Positions 33,581 to 42,514 of a DNA stretch of 64,000 nt are shown piece by piece. The notes under the pieces were generated by a model. The model did no database searches and was not told where the DNA came from. It saw only the letters and a list, made by a program, of their open reading frames with translations. This DNA comes from Microvirga vignae (GTDB taxonomy: Bacteria > Pseudomonadota > Alphaproteobacteria > Rhizobiales > Beijerinckiaceae): positions 124,001 to 188,000 of the forward strand of contig NZ_LCYG01000032.1 of NCBI RefSeq assembly GCF_001017175.1, written 5' to 3'. The translations under genes and the position numbers were made by a program. Position 1 is the first letter of the stretch; every line of letters starts with the position of its first letter.

Positions 33581-34644
33581 TGGCGCGGACCGTTGATCCA
33601 ATGCGCCGCGCTCTGCCGGTTTCCAAATGGCCGCAGCGGGACCAAGAGACTTGGGCGGCTGCGCAAGCCGATGGCGACATCTTCGATGAGGGCAGTGGCG
33701 CGGCTCATTGGGCCTCTCGCACTCGTCTCACCAATGTCCAGCACTATGGCCGCTGGCTTGGCTATCTGCACTGGACCGGCAAGCTCGAGGAGGCTGCGGA
33801 TCCGGCTGACCGGGTCACCCGCGAGGCTGTGCGCGCGTATAACTGCCACCTGGAGAGACTTGTGGCGCCGCGCACGCGCCTATCGATGCTGGTGGGCTTG
33901 AAGGTGATGATGCAGGCCATGGCGCCGGACCAAGACTGGCGCTGGCTGCAGGACGCTTGCAACCGGGTGCAGATCAGCGCCAAGCCGAGCAAAGACAAGA
34001 AGGCCAAGATGCGGCCGACGGCGGAGATTTTTGCGGCTGCCATCTCTGAACTGGAGCGCTTACCCGCTGGTTCTCTTTCGATCGAACAGGCGATTGCCTA
34101 TCGCGATGTGCTGATGCTTGCCTTCCTGGCCAGCCGACCACTGCGGGTGAAGAACTTCACGAACCTGGAGATCGGCATCCATTGTTTGCCAACGAACGGC
34201 AATTGGCTGATCACGATCCCAACCGAGGAGACTAAGACCCGTCAGCCGATCAGCTTCGAGCTGCCGGAGCCGCTGGTACCCTGGTTCGAGCAGTATCTCG
34301 TCGAAGTTCGGCCCCTATTTCCTCAGGCGCAGAAATCGACGAGGCTGTGGCTGGGCAAGGAAGGCATCCTGCGCGACTCTCATGCTGTCTATCACCGGAT
34401 CACCAAGCTGACCCGTCGTCTGTTCGGGATGCCGATCAACCCGCATCTGCTGCGCGATTGTGCCGCCTCAAGCCTTGCGGCCGTTTCGGCTGATATGGCC
34501 CGCGCCGCGGCGCCGCTGCTTGGGCATCGGCATTTCTCCACGACCGAGCGCTACTACATCCAGGCCGACAACCTCGCGGCAACCCGGCGGGTAAGTCGTA
34601 TCCTGGAGCGGGTAAAGAGCATCTACGCCGATGAGGAGGAATGA
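33580..34644 (+). CDS. Tyrosine recombinase, second of a coupled pair
   Basis: A 354-residue recombinase that begins at ATG 33580, overlapping the previous stop by one base. An SAM-like N-terminal DNA-binding region (VQHYGRWLGYLHW) precedes the catalytic domain: Arg in LASRPLRVKNFTNLEIG, HxxR as NPHLLRDCAAS, and GHRHFSTTERYYIQAD with Tyr. The stop overlaps the next gene's ATG (ATGA). Paired or tripled recombinases of this sort occur in RIT and Tn554-like elements. Confidence 0.9.
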   Translation: MARTVDPMRRALPVSKWPQRDQETWAAAQADGDIFDEGSGAAHWASRTRLTNVQHYGRWLGYLHWTGKLEEAADPADRVTREAVRAYNCHLERLVAPRTRLSMLVGLKVMMQAMAPDQDWRWLQDACNRVQISAKPSKDKKAKMRPTAEIFAAAISELERLPAGSLSIEQAIAYRDVLMLAFLASRPLRVKNFTNLEIGIHCLPTNGNWLITIPTEETKTRQPISFELPEPLVPWFEQYLVEVRPLFPQAQKSTRLWLGKEGILRDSHAVYHRITKLTRRLFGMPINPHLLRDCAASSLAAVSADMARAAAPLLGHRHFSTTERYYIQADNLAATRRVSRILERVKSIYADEEE

Positions 34645-34898
34645 TGGAGAGAGCTCCTCATCCCCTGCCCCCTTCACTTCCTCCACGCGGTCTAAGCCGC
34701 GTCGAGGCTGCAGCATACATCGGTGTATCTCCCAGCTTGTTTGATCAGATGGTGAGAGACCGTCGCATGCCAAAGCCGAAGCGGATCAACAGCCGCACGG
34801 TATGGGATAGGCACAGACTAGATGCTGCGTTCGCTGCCCTACCCGATGAAGATGATGGTTCCGACTCCAACCCGTTCGACTTTGTTGAGAGCGTTTAG
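34641..34898 (+). CDS. Excisionase / AlpA-like HTH protein
   Basis: An 85-residue protein whose start (34641, or 34644) overlaps the recombinase stop. The helix-turn-helix region RGLSRVEAAAYIGVSPSLFDQ and the following MPKPKRINSRTVWDRHRLD fit AlpA/Xis-type DNA-binding proteins. It is 2 bases upstream of the integrase gene. It probably directs excision or regulates the integrase. Confidence 0.8.
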   Translation: MMERAPHPLPPSLPPRGLSRVEAAAYIGVSPSLFDQMVRDRRMPKPKRINSRTVWDRHRLDAAFAALPDEDDGSDSNPFDFVESV

Positions 34899-34900
34899 CG

Positions 34901-36070
34901 ATGAGCAAAAGGCTGCCGAAATACTGTGTTGAGGACGTGGACCGCCATGGCAACGTCCGCATCTATTTCCGCCGACCAGGCCAGCGCAAGATCCGCCTGA
35001 AAGGCATTCCTTGGACGCCGGACTTTATGGAGGAGTACGGCAGGGCTCTCGCAGGCATACTCAAACCAAAGCAGCCGTTAGCTTCAGCGCGAGTCGCTAA
35101 TGGCACGCTTAAGTGGCTCTTTGAGCAGTACTATCGATCAGCGGAATTCAAAGGGCTTGATGGTCGGACGCAGCGTGTCCGACGCGGTATTCTGGATAAG
35201 GTAGCGGAGAAAGCAGGCTCCCTGCCCTATGCTCGGCTCGAGACCAAACACATCAGGAAGTGGCGCGACGCCAAAGCGGATACACCCGAGGCCGCAAATG
35301 GGCTCGTGAAGGCGTTGCGCCAAGTCTTCTCTTTTGCTGTTGAAAGTGACATTGCGAACAGGAATCCGGCAAAGGATGTGCCCTACCTCCGAAGCGCAAG
35401 TCAGGGTGTCCACAGTTGGACGTTGGAGGAAATCGAACAGTTCGAGCAAGTGCATCCGATTGGCACCAAAGCCCGTCTTGCCCTCGCTCTGTTGCTCTAC
35501 ACCGGCCAGCGTCGATCCGACATAGTCCAATTTGGGCCGCACCATGTGCAGGGTGGCTGGCTTGCGTTTACCCAGCACAAAAACCGAAACAGGCACCCGA
35601 TTAGGCTAGAGATCCCTATCGTTCCCGAGTTGCAGCGGATCATCGCCGCTTCACCACTCGGCAATCAGTCTTTCTTGGTAACGGATTTCGGTAAGCCGTT
35701 CACATCAAACGGCTTCGGTAACAAATTCCGCGAATGGTGTGACGCAGCCGGTCTAAAGCATTGCTCCGCTCATGGCTTGCGCAAGGCCGCGGCAGCACGG
35801 TTGGCGGAACAGGGGCGCTCAACCCGCGAAATTATGGCTGTGACGGGTCATAGGACCTCAAAAGAGGTGGACCGCTATACCAGGGCCGCCGAGCAGAAGA
35901 AGCTCGCAGCACGTGCGCTGGGTGTCCCACTTTCTGGTGCCACGACGGACCAGTGGGACAATTCCACCAAAAAGCCTAATGAACTCAAAGCATCGGGGAA
36001 GAGGATGGTGCCCAGGGGCGGAATCGAACCACCGACACTGCGATTTTCAGTCGCATGCTCTACCAACTGA
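34901..36070 (+). CDS. Island integrase (tyrosine recombinase) reading into tRNA-Phe
   Basis: A 389-residue phage-type integrase. Catalytic features: Arg in LLLYTGQRRSDIVQFG, a Lys region (FTQHKNRNRHPIRLEI), HGLRKAAAARLAEQG (HxxR), and VTGHRTSKEVDRYTRAAEQK with Tyr. The last 22 residues (MVPRGGIEPPTLRFSVACS and a few more) are the antisense translation of tRNA-Phe, because the frame continues into the tRNA gene and stops there. This is typical of an island that uses the 3' end of a tRNA as attachment site. It forms a cassette with the upstream AlpA-like gene. Confidence 0.92.
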   Translation: MSKRLPKYCVEDVDRHGNVRIYFRRPGQRKIRLKGIPWTPDFMEEYGRALAGILKPKQPLASARVANGTLKWLFEQYYRSAEFKGLDGRTQRVRRGILDKVAEKAGSLPYARLETKHIRKWRDAKADTPEAANGLVKALRQVFSFAVESDIANRNPAKDVPYLRSASQGVHSWTLEEIEQFEQVHPIGTKARLALALLLYTGQRRSDIVQFGPHHVQGGWLAFTQHKNRNRHPIRLEIPIVPELQRIIAASPLGNQSFLVTDFGKPFTSNGFGNKFREWCDAAGLKHCSAHGLRKAAAARLAEQGRSTREIMAVTGHRTSKEVDRYTRAAEQKKLAARALGVPLSGATTDQWDNSTKKPNELKASGKRMVPRGGIEPPTLRFSVACSTN

Positions 36071-36081
36071 GCTACCTGGGC
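36006..36081 (-). tRNA. tRNA-Phe (anticodon GAA)
   Basis: 76 bases with encoded CCA. The acceptor stem is GCCCAGG pairing with CCTGGGC, the anticodon stem TGCGA/TCGCA with loop CTGAAAA gives anticodon GAA, and the T loop is GTTCGATTC. All arms fold. The 3' half overlaps the end of the integrase gene on the other strand, so this tRNA is the chromosomal attachment site of the island to the left. Confidence 0.97.
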
Positions 36082-36185
36082 ATCCGATGCGCGGCTTGTG
36101 CCGTGCGCGTCGTGGGCGGTTGTATAGTCAGACCTTCGCCGCCTGTCCAGCCGCCTGGACGAGAAATTTTCATGAAAAATTTTCG

Positions 36186-36386
36186 TCAGTCTTCGCGGTC
36201 GTTCTCGTCCTTATCCTCGGGGTCATCCACGGCCGGAATGGCATAGCCGCCCGAGAGCCAGCGATTCAGGTCCACATCTGCACAGCGCTTGGAGCAGAAG
36301 GGCTTGAATTCCAGGCTCGCCGGTTTGCCGCAGATCGGGCACTTGCCGGACGAGGCCAGCGGCTTGTTCTCGTTGGCGGGCTCCAT
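36186..36386 (-). CDS. yacG: DNA gyrase inhibitor YacG
   Basis: A 66-residue protein with the treble-clef zinc site CPICGKP and FCSKRCADVDLNRWLSG, the hallmark of YacG, followed by an acidic tail. YacG binds GyrB and inhibits gyrase in E. coli. The start at 36386 follows a GGAGGAAAGGC sequence and comes 20 bases after the maf stop, so the two genes are co-transcribed, as in many Rhizobiales. Confidence 0.93.
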   Translation of the reverse strand: MEPANENKPLASSGKCPICGKPASLEFKPFCSKRCADVDLNRWLSGGYAIPAVDDPEDKDENDRED

Positions 36387-36406
36387 GCCTTTCCTCCTTC
36401 TGGGAA

Positions 36407-37069
36407 TCAGGCGGCGTTGAGCCAGGTGAAGCGCACCGGGAAGCCCTCCCCGTCGAGCAGCGCCACCGTCTCGTAGAGCGGCAGGCCCACCACGTTGGTG
36501 TAGGAACCCACGAGCTTCACCACGAAGGTGCCGGCCAGGCCCTGGATGGCATAGCCACCTGCCTTGCCGCGCCATTCGCCCGAGGCGAGATAGCGCTCGA
36601 ACTCCTCCCGCGAGAGACGCTTGAAGCGCACGCGGGTTTCCACGAGGCGCTCACGAACCGAATCCTTCGGGGTGATGAGGCTGATGGAGGTATAGACCCG
36701 GTGCGCCCGGCCGGAGAGCAGGCGCAGGCATGCCGCCGCCTCGTCCACCACCTCGGCCTTGGGCAGGATGCGCCCGCCCGCGACCACCACCGTATCGGCG
36801 GAGAGGATATAGGCGTCCTTCAGGTCCTCGCGGTTGCGGGCGGTCTTGCGGGCGACCTCGGCCTTGGCGCGAGCGAGGCGCTTGGCAAGGTCCTTCGGAC
36901 CTTCGTTCTTCAAGGGCGCCTCATCCACATCGGCGGGCAGAAGGGCGTCGGGCTCGATGCCGCCCTGCTGCAGCAGGGCGAGCCTGCGGGGCGAGGCGGA
37001 AGCCAGAACGAGCTTCGGACGCCAGCTGGTATTCGACACCTCGGAAGAAGACGCCACTTTGATCTCCAC
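36407..37069 (-). CDS. maf: Maf-family nucleoside triphosphate pyrophosphatase
   Basis: A 220-residue protein starting at GTG 37069. The Maf motifs are clear: [19 protein letters not shown] near the N-terminus, [18 protein letters not shown] and [19 protein letters not shown]. Maf proteins hydrolyse dTTP, UTP and modified nucleotides to the monophosphate and clean the nucleotide pool. The gene is upstream of yacG. Confidence 0.95.
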   Translation of the reverse strand: MEIKVASSSEVSNTSWRPKLVLASASPRRLALLQQGGIEPDALLPADVDEAPLKNEGPKDLAKRLARAKAEVARKTARNREDLKDAYILSADTVVVAGGRILPKAEVVDEAAACLRLLSGRAHRVYTSISLITPKDSVRERLVETRVRFKRLSREEFERYLASGEWRGKAGGYAIQGLAGTFVVKLVGSYTNVVGLPLYETVALLDGEGFPVRFTWLNAA

Positions 37070-37158
37070 GCTCCAGGGTCTTCGAGACCCTTCACGATTA
37101 TTGCTTCTTTGGGCGTAAAGCTACGCCCGGTCACAACATGGCACCTGCGTTAAGTGAA

Positions 37159-38013
37159 TCAAGCGCCGGGGGGCGGCTCGACGCCTGAGGGGGCCGGCTG
37201 GACGTCCGCGCCACGCATGGCATCGTCCCGCTCGAGCTTCCGGTAGCGCATGACCCCGATGGGGATCGTCAGCAGGAAGAGAACCGTGATCAGGGCCAAC
37301 ATCTCGAAGGGGAAGCTGATGAGCAGGCCGAAGGCCGCGACCGACAGCACGAAGATCGGCAGAACCCACTGGCGCGGCACATACTTGCCCATCGTCTTTC
37401 CCGAATAAGTCGGGATGGTCGAGACCATGAGGAAGGCGATACCGACCGTGTAGATTAGGACGACGGGGGCCACCGAGGAGTCCCGGATCGGCGTGCCGAG
37501 GAATGAGAGGTACAGCGGCAACAGGGCGCACATGGCCCCCATGGGGGCTGCCATGCCCACGAAGAAGTTTTTCTTCCACTCGGGCCGGTTGGGATCGTCG
37601 ATCATGACGTTGAACCGGGCCAAGCGCAGGGCTGCCGCGATGGCGAGCACAATGGAGCCGATCCACCCGAGCGAGCGCAGTTCGTGCAGGACGAAGCTGT
37701 AGAGGATGAGCGCCGGGGTCACGCCGAAGTTCAGGAAATCCGCCAGGGAATCGAGCTCCGCACCGAAGCGGGAGGTGCCCTTCAGGAGCCGCGCGATGCG
37801 TCCATCCACCCCATCAAGGAAAGCAGCCACGATCACCGCCAGCACCGCCTGTTCGTAGCGCCCCTCGAAGGCGAGCCGGATCGCCCAGAGGCCCAGGCAC
37901 AGGGCGATGAGCGTGATGATGTTGGGGGCGATCATTCGGAACGGAACGGGCTTGAAGAGCCGCTTGCGCGGTTCGTTCGGGTCCGGGGCGAAGGGAGGAA
38001 AAAGGTCACTCAT
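37159..38013 (-). CDS. pssA: CDP-diacylglycerol-serine O-phosphatidyltransferase
   Basis: A 284-residue membrane enzyme with the CDP-alcohol phosphotransferase motif DGVDGRIARLLKGTSRFGAE, cut here, containing the D-G-x2-A-R-x8-G-x3-D-x3-D signature with the last Asp in ELDSLADF. It makes phosphatidylserine from CDP-diacylglycerol and serine. Its product is the substrate of Psd, encoded 185 bases upstream. The C-terminal 30 residues are polar and Pro-rich. Confidence 0.95.
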   Translation of the reverse strand: MSDLFPPFAPDPNEPRKRLFKPVPFRMIAPNIITLIALCLGLWAIRLAFEGRYEQAVLAVIVAAFLDGVDGRIARLLKGTSRFGAELDSLADFLNFGVTPALILYSFVLHELRSLGWIGSIVLAIAAALRLARFNVMIDDPNRPEWKKNFFVGMAAPMGAMCALLPLYLSFLGTPIRDSSVAPVVLIYTVGIAFLMVSTIPTYSGKTMGKYVPRQWVLPIFVLSVAAFGLLISFPFEMLALITVLFLLTIPIGVMRYRKLERDDAMRGADVQPAPSGVEPPPGA

Positions 38014-38149
38014 GGCGAAAACCTAGGGGGAGCCAGCCTGACCGGCAAGTAGAGCTGAGCAGTGTGCAGTTATGGGAGAAGCGCAAACTGCTGTGGACAG
38101 TTCCGTCCAAAGGCCCGCGGGAGCGGAAATCCGCCCCCGCACGCGAAAG

Positions 38150-38205
38150 GCATTAGAGCATCGGACCCGAAGTAGGGTCCACCTTTCCGCACGATGCGCT
38201 AACCG
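38150..38205. repeat. Palindromic intergenic repeat (AGCATCGGA family)
   Basis: Between psd and pssA lies TTAGAGCATCGGACCCGAAG, then TAGGGTCCACCTTTCCGCAC and GATGCGCTAA. Its left arm matches the repeat at 43122-43210 (AGAGCATCGGACCC) and the one near 30,658. The element forms imperfect hairpins. REP-like nature is inference from recurrence in intergenic sites. Confidence 0.6.
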
Positions 38206-38900
38206 ACCCGATACTGGCGGGCGGGCTCATTGGCGGTCAGGTCCGCCAAGACCGTCTCGCCGGCCACCGCCGTCTGGCCGAGCCCGACAAGGACTTGGGC
38301 GGAGAGCGGCACATAGATGTCGAGGCGAGAGCCGAAGCGGATGAGGCCGAAGCGCTCGCCAGTGCTCAACATATCGCCCACCTTCACGAAGGAGACGATG
38401 CGGCGTGCCACGAGGCCCGCGATCTGCACCACGCCGATGCGAGTGCCCGCCGTCTCGATGACGAGGGCGTTGCGCTCGTTGTCCTCGCTTGCCTTGTCGA
38501 GCTCCGCATTGAGGAAGAGGCCCGGCGTATAGAGGATCTGCTCGATCCGGCCCGCGACCGGCGAACGGTTCACGTGGCAGTCGAACACGTTCATGAAGAC
38601 CGAGATGCGCGTCATGGGCTCAGGCGGCAGGCTGAGCTCGGCCGGGGGAACGGCCGTGGTGATGAGGTTCACACGCCCATCTGCCGGAGAAATGACAAGG
38701 CCCTCGCGCATGGGAGTCACGCGCGGCGGATCGCGGAAGAAGTAGCAGACCCAGACGGTGAGAATGGCGCCGATCCAGCCAAGCGGCGACCAGAGCCAAG
38801 CCAGGACGATGGTCGCGAACAGCGCGATCAGGATGAAGGGATAACCCTCCTTGTGGATCGGGACGAAGATGCGACGCATCGATTCCAGAATATCGGTCAT
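38199..38900 (-). CDS. psd: Phosphatidylserine decarboxylase, short form
   Basis: A 233-residue proenzyme with an N-terminal membrane helix pair ([20 protein letters not shown]). The self-cleavage site is in [14 protein letters not shown] (Gly-Ser), where the serine becomes the pyruvoyl group. The size and FGS site match the archaeal/Rhizobiales-type Psd of 200-235 residues. It converts phosphatidylserine to phosphatidylethanolamine and forms a pathway pair with the downstream pssA. Confidence 0.95.
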   Translation of the reverse strand: MTDILESMRRIFVPIHKEGYPFILIALFATIVLAWLWSPLGWIGAILTVWVCYFFRDPPRVTPMREGLVISPADGRVNLITTAVPPAELSLPPEPMTRISVFMNVFDCHVNRSPVAGRIEQILYTPGLFLNAELDKASEDNERNALVIETAGTRIGVVQIAGLVARRIVSFVKVGDMLSTGERFGLIRFGSRLDIYVPLSAQVLVGLGQTAVAGETVLADLTANEPARQYRVG

Positions 38901-38952
38901 TCTTTGAAGCCTTTATCGAGTTTGCGTGGGATGGCAGGCGCGGGCGCTTCCG

Positions 38953-40866
38953 TCAACCTGCCACGCTTTCCTCCCCACGCTCCTCTTCCTCTGCGCGCTT
39001 CAGGGTCTCGCGGGCCTGATCGGCCTCGCGCTGGCGGTTCCACATGGAAGCGTAGACGCCGCCCAGAGCCAGGAGGCTGGTGTGATTGCCCCGCTCCACC
39101 ACGCGGCCATGGTCGAGAACGATGATCTCGTCGGCCCCGATCACGGTGGACAGGCGGTGGGCGATGACCAGCGTCGTGCGGCCACGACTGACCCGGTCGA
39201 GGGCATCCTGGATTTCCTTTTCCGTAAAGGTATCGAGCGCCGAGGTGGCCTCGTCGAGAACGAGGATCGGTGGGCCTTTGAGAATCGTGCGGGCAATCGC
39301 CACGCGTTGCTTCTCGCCGCCCGAGAGCTTCAGGCCGCGCTCGCCCACCGGCGTGTCGTAGCCCTCCGGCAGGTTGCTGATGAAACGGTCGATCTGGGCA
39401 AGACGCGCAGCCTCCCTCACCTCCTCCGGGCTCGCATCCCAGCGGCCGTACTGGATGTTGTAGCCGATGGTGTCGTTGAAGAGCACCGTGTCCTGCGGGA
39501 CCATGCCGATCACCTTGCGGAGCGAGGTCTGCTGAATGTCAGCGATGTTCTGCCCGTCGATGAGGATGCGTCCGCTCGTGGGCTCGTAGAAGCGGAACAG
39601 CAGACGCGAGATGGTGGACTTGCCTGCGCCCGAAGGACCGACGATGGCAACCGTATGGCCTGCCGGCACCTCGAAGCTCACGCCTTTGAGGATCGGACGC
39701 TCCGGAATATAGGAGAAATGCACATCCTCGAAGCGTACCACCGCCTGCTTGATCTCGAGCGGCTTCGCGCCGGGCTTGTCCTGGATCTCGGGGTTCTGCT
39801 CGATGATCCGGAACATGTCGTCGATGTCGATGAGGGCCTGCTTGATCTCGCGATAGAGCATGCCCATGAAGTTCAGCGGAATGTAGAGCTGAACCAGCAT
39901 GGCATTCACCAGCACGAAGCTGCCGACGGACACGCGGCCCGCCATGATGTCCCGCGCCGCGAGCACCATCACGATGGCCATGCCGATGGAAAAGATCACG
40001 GCCTGGCCCGCATTGAGCACGGCGAGCGACGTATAGGTCTGTGTCGAGGCCCGCTCATAGCGCTCCATGGAGCGGTCGTAGCGCGCAGTCTCGCGCTGCT
40101 CGGCGCCGAAATACTTCACCGTCTCATAGTTCAGCAGAGAGTCGACGGCCTTCGTGTTGGCATCCGTATCGGAGTCGTTCATCTGCTTGCGGATCGAAAT
40201 CCGCCACTGCGTCGCCTTGTAGGTATAGGCGAGATAGATCACCACCATCACGAAGACGACGAGCGAATAGACCCAGTCGAATTCCCAGGCGAGCAGGCCC
40301 AGCACCAGCGCGAATTCGAGGATGGTGGGGATGAGCGTCAGCACCATGAGGCGCGACAGCTCCTCGATGCCTTCGCGGCCACGCTCCAGCACGCGGGTAA
40401 GACCGCCGGTCTTGCGTTCGAGATGGAAGCGTAGAGACAGGCGGTGCATGTGCTCGAAGGCTTGCAGCGCGAGATTGCGCACCGCATGCATGGCGACCTT
40501 GGCGAAGAGACCATCGCGCACTTGAGTCAGCACTGCCATGAGGATGCGGGTAATGCCGTAGATGATCGTAAGCAGGATCGGCGACTTCCACAGCCAGGAC
40601 CCTGCGGTGGCAGCGGCTTCGGTGGCCTGGTTGCCGTTGCTGGTGACGGCCACGAGCGCGTCCGTCGCCCATTTGAAGGCAAACGGCGTCACCATGGTCA
40701 CGCCCTTGGCGACGAGGAGCAGGCCGAAGGCGATGAAGACGCGGCGTTGCAGGTCGGGACGCCCCTGTGGCCAGAGATAGGGCCAGAGCTTCGTCCATGT
40801 CGCGGCCAAGCCGTTAGCTTTTCGCGCGGCGGCGCTTGTCGAAGGGACGGAAGTGGTGGGGGGCAT
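38953..40866 (-). CDS. ABC exporter, Atm1/HMT type
   Basis: About 637 residues from the preferred start at 40866 (the frame opens at 40968). An N-terminal six-helix transmembrane domain is fused to an ATPase domain with Walker A GPSGAGKSTISRLL, signature LSGGEKQRVAIARTI and Walker B ILVLDEATSALD. The first cytoplasmic loop and the AFEHMHRLSLRFHLERKTGG segment resemble Atm1-type exporters, which move glutathione-linked sulfur or metal compounds. The substrate here is not shown. It lies upstream of psd, separated by 52 bases. Confidence 0.9.
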   Translation of the reverse strand: MPPTTSVPSTSAAARKANGLAATWTKLWPYLWPQGRPDLQRRVFIAFGLLLVAKGVTMVTPFAFKWATDALVAVTSNGNQATEAAATAGSWLWKSPILLTIIYGITRILMAVLTQVRDGLFAKVAMHAVRNLALQAFEHMHRLSLRFHLERKTGGLTRVLERGREGIEELSRLMVLTLIPTILEFALVLGLLAWEFDWVYSLVVFVMVVIYLAYTYKATQWRISIRKQMNDSDTDANTKAVDSLLNYETVKYFGAEQRETARYDRSMERYERASTQTYTSLAVLNAGQAVIFSIGMAIVMVLAARDIMAGRVSVGSFVLVNAMLVQLYIPLNFMGMLYREIKQALIDIDDMFRIIEQNPEIQDKPGAKPLEIKQAVVRFEDVHFSYIPERPILKGVSFEVPAGHTVAIVGPSGAGKSTISRLLFRFYEPTSGRILIDGQNIADIQQTSLRKVIGMVPQDTVLFNDTIGYNIQYGRWDASPEEVREAARLAQIDRFISNLPEGYDTPVGERGLKLSGGEKQRVAIARTILKGPPILVLDEATSALDTFTEKEIQDALDRVSRGRTTLVIAHRLSTVIGADEIIVLDHGRVVERGNHTSLLALGGVYASMWNRQREADQARETLKRAEEEERGEESVAG

Positions 40867-41102
40867 GACCAGAGAATCCGAATGAACCGTGGAACCCGAT
40901 ATAAGGGATCGGAAACAGGAATTCACCCTACCCCGTCCGCAGCCCTGCCCTGACGTAGAATGTCTCAACCCTCATCCTGAGGAGCAGGCGCAGTCTGCGT
41001 CTCGAAGGAGGATCCTGTGTGCGCTGGAGACGCCCTCGCCCTTCGAGCCACGAGCAAGCTTGACCCTGAGGGGAAGGCTCAGGATAGTTTTATGAAGAGC
41101 TC

Positions 41103-42386
41103 TTAGTTGGTCTTCTGGTTCTGATCGGCCGGCAGCACGAAAACCTGGCCTGGATAGATCAGATTGGGATTACGGATCTGTTCCTTATTCGCCCCGTAGA
41201 TCACGGTGTAGCGATAGCCCGAGCCATAGATCCGCTGGCTGATCCGCCAGAGATTGTCGCCCTTGGAGATGATGGCCGTGTTGATGTTGGGGATCACGAC
41301 CGTGCCGGCCGCAGCGACTTGGCCATCAGCGGCAGGCTTTCCGCCGGACTGTGCCTGAGCCGAAGCGTTGGAGGTTGCCGGGGCAACCGGAGCCTCAGAC
41401 GCCGAGGCGACCTGAACCGGGACGGTGAAGCCCACCTCGGCCCGGGATTTCACCTGGCCTGAGACCGGATCCACATCATCGAGGCGGATCCGATATTCAC
41501 CGGGCTTTACGCCGGAGCCGATGGAGAAGGAGACCTTGCCATCGCCTCCGGCCCCGCCCGGAGCGATAAGAGTTTCGTTGAGGTAGAGGCGAACCGTCGC
41601 GCCGGGAGCCGACAGGCCGGAAACGAAGAGCTTTCCGTTCTCGGTCTCGACGCTGACGATCTTGATCTCGGGCCGGGGCGTCGGCTGGGCTGGGGCCTCG
41701 GGCGCAGCATTCGCCTGCTGCTGCGGCTGAGCAGCGGGCTGGGCAGGCTCTGGTGTCTGCGCCGGCTTCTCGGATTCCTTCGGCGTGGTCTGCGCGACCT
41801 GCGACTCGGGCGGCTCAGGATTCGAAAGGACAACCGTCGGCTGATCCGGCGAGGTCAAGGTTACGAGGGGCTGCTTCTGGGCCGCATCGATCACCACCGT
41901 CACGCTCTGGAGAGAGCGCCGGCGTACCCCATCCGGCGCGATGGATTGCAGCACGACCTGATGGGAGCCCGGCGGCAAGGCCGGCGGCACGATGGCAAAG
42001 AGGCCAGAGGCATCGGCCACGGCGCGGGCATGGACCTGATCGCCCCTCAAGAGTTCGATGGTCGCCCCTGGAGCGGCCCGCCCGGCGATCACGCTCTCGC
42101 CGCTGGGCTCCACGCGTACGAGGTCGAAGGACGGGACGATGGGAGCCTCGGCAGGCTTCGTCTCAGCAGCTTTGGGCTCCGGAGGCTTCGCAGGCGCAAC
42201 CTCCGCCGTTGACTTCTGCTGCTGCGTGGACTGCTGGAGAGAGGCCTGAGGCGTTGTGGCGCTGCGAGACTGCTCAGGAGCGCCGGGCCACGCCCAGTAA
42301 AGCGCGCCAACGAGAACCGCGACGACGCCAGCGGCTGCCGCGCCGATGATCGCGATGGTTCCTTTAAGCTCTGTCGCCTGCGCCAT
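41103..42386 (-). CDS. Membrane-anchored LysM-domain protein
   Basis: About 427 residues from ATG 42386 (a longer frame opens at 42482, overlapping the divergent gene). It has an N-terminal membrane anchor (IAIIGAAAAGVVAVLVGALY), a long Pro/Ala/Gln-rich linker, Ig-like repeats (VRVEPSGESVIAGRAAPGAT; KLFVSGLSAPGATVRLYLNE) and a C-terminal LysM motif (ISKGDNLWRISQRIYGSG ... YPGQVFVLP). It should bind peptidoglycan from the inner-membrane side. Function beyond that is not known to me. Confidence 0.85.
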   Translation of the reverse strand: MAQATELKGTIAIIGAAAAGVVAVLVGALYWAWPGAPEQSRSATTPQASLQQSTQQQKSTAEVAPAKPPEPKAAETKPAEAPIVPSFDLVRVEPSGESVIAGRAAPGATIELLRGDQVHARAVADASGLFAIVPPALPPGSHQVVLQSIAPDGVRRRSLQSVTVVIDAAQKQPLVTLTSPDQPTVVLSNPEPPESQVAQTTPKESEKPAQTPEPAQPAAQPQQQANAAPEAPAQPTPRPEIKIVSVETENGKLFVSGLSAPGATVRLYLNETLIAPGGAGGDGKVSFSIGSGVKPGEYRIRLDDVDPVSGQVKSRAEVGFTVPVQVASASEAPVAPATSNASAQAQSGGKPAADGQVAAAGTVVIPNINTAIISKGDNLWRISQRIYGSGYRYTVIYGANKEQIRNPNLIYPGQVFVLPADQNQKTN

Positions 42387-42514
42387 AACGCTTTTTCTCA
42401 ACTCCGGCACTTTCATGCATTTAAGCCGTTTATCTTTCAAAAGGCTACGGCCATAAAGGGAATATAATGTTTTATGATTCAACGCGGGAGGCTCCCCGCC
42501 TCCCCGAAATGCCC

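Noticed and set aside
36001..36070. A novel C-terminal domain of the integrase
   Set aside because: The residues are only the antisense translation of tRNA-Phe.
38926..40434. A 502-codon open frame on the plus strand
   Set aside because: It is antisense to the Atm1-type ABC exporter, which has all ATPase motifs.
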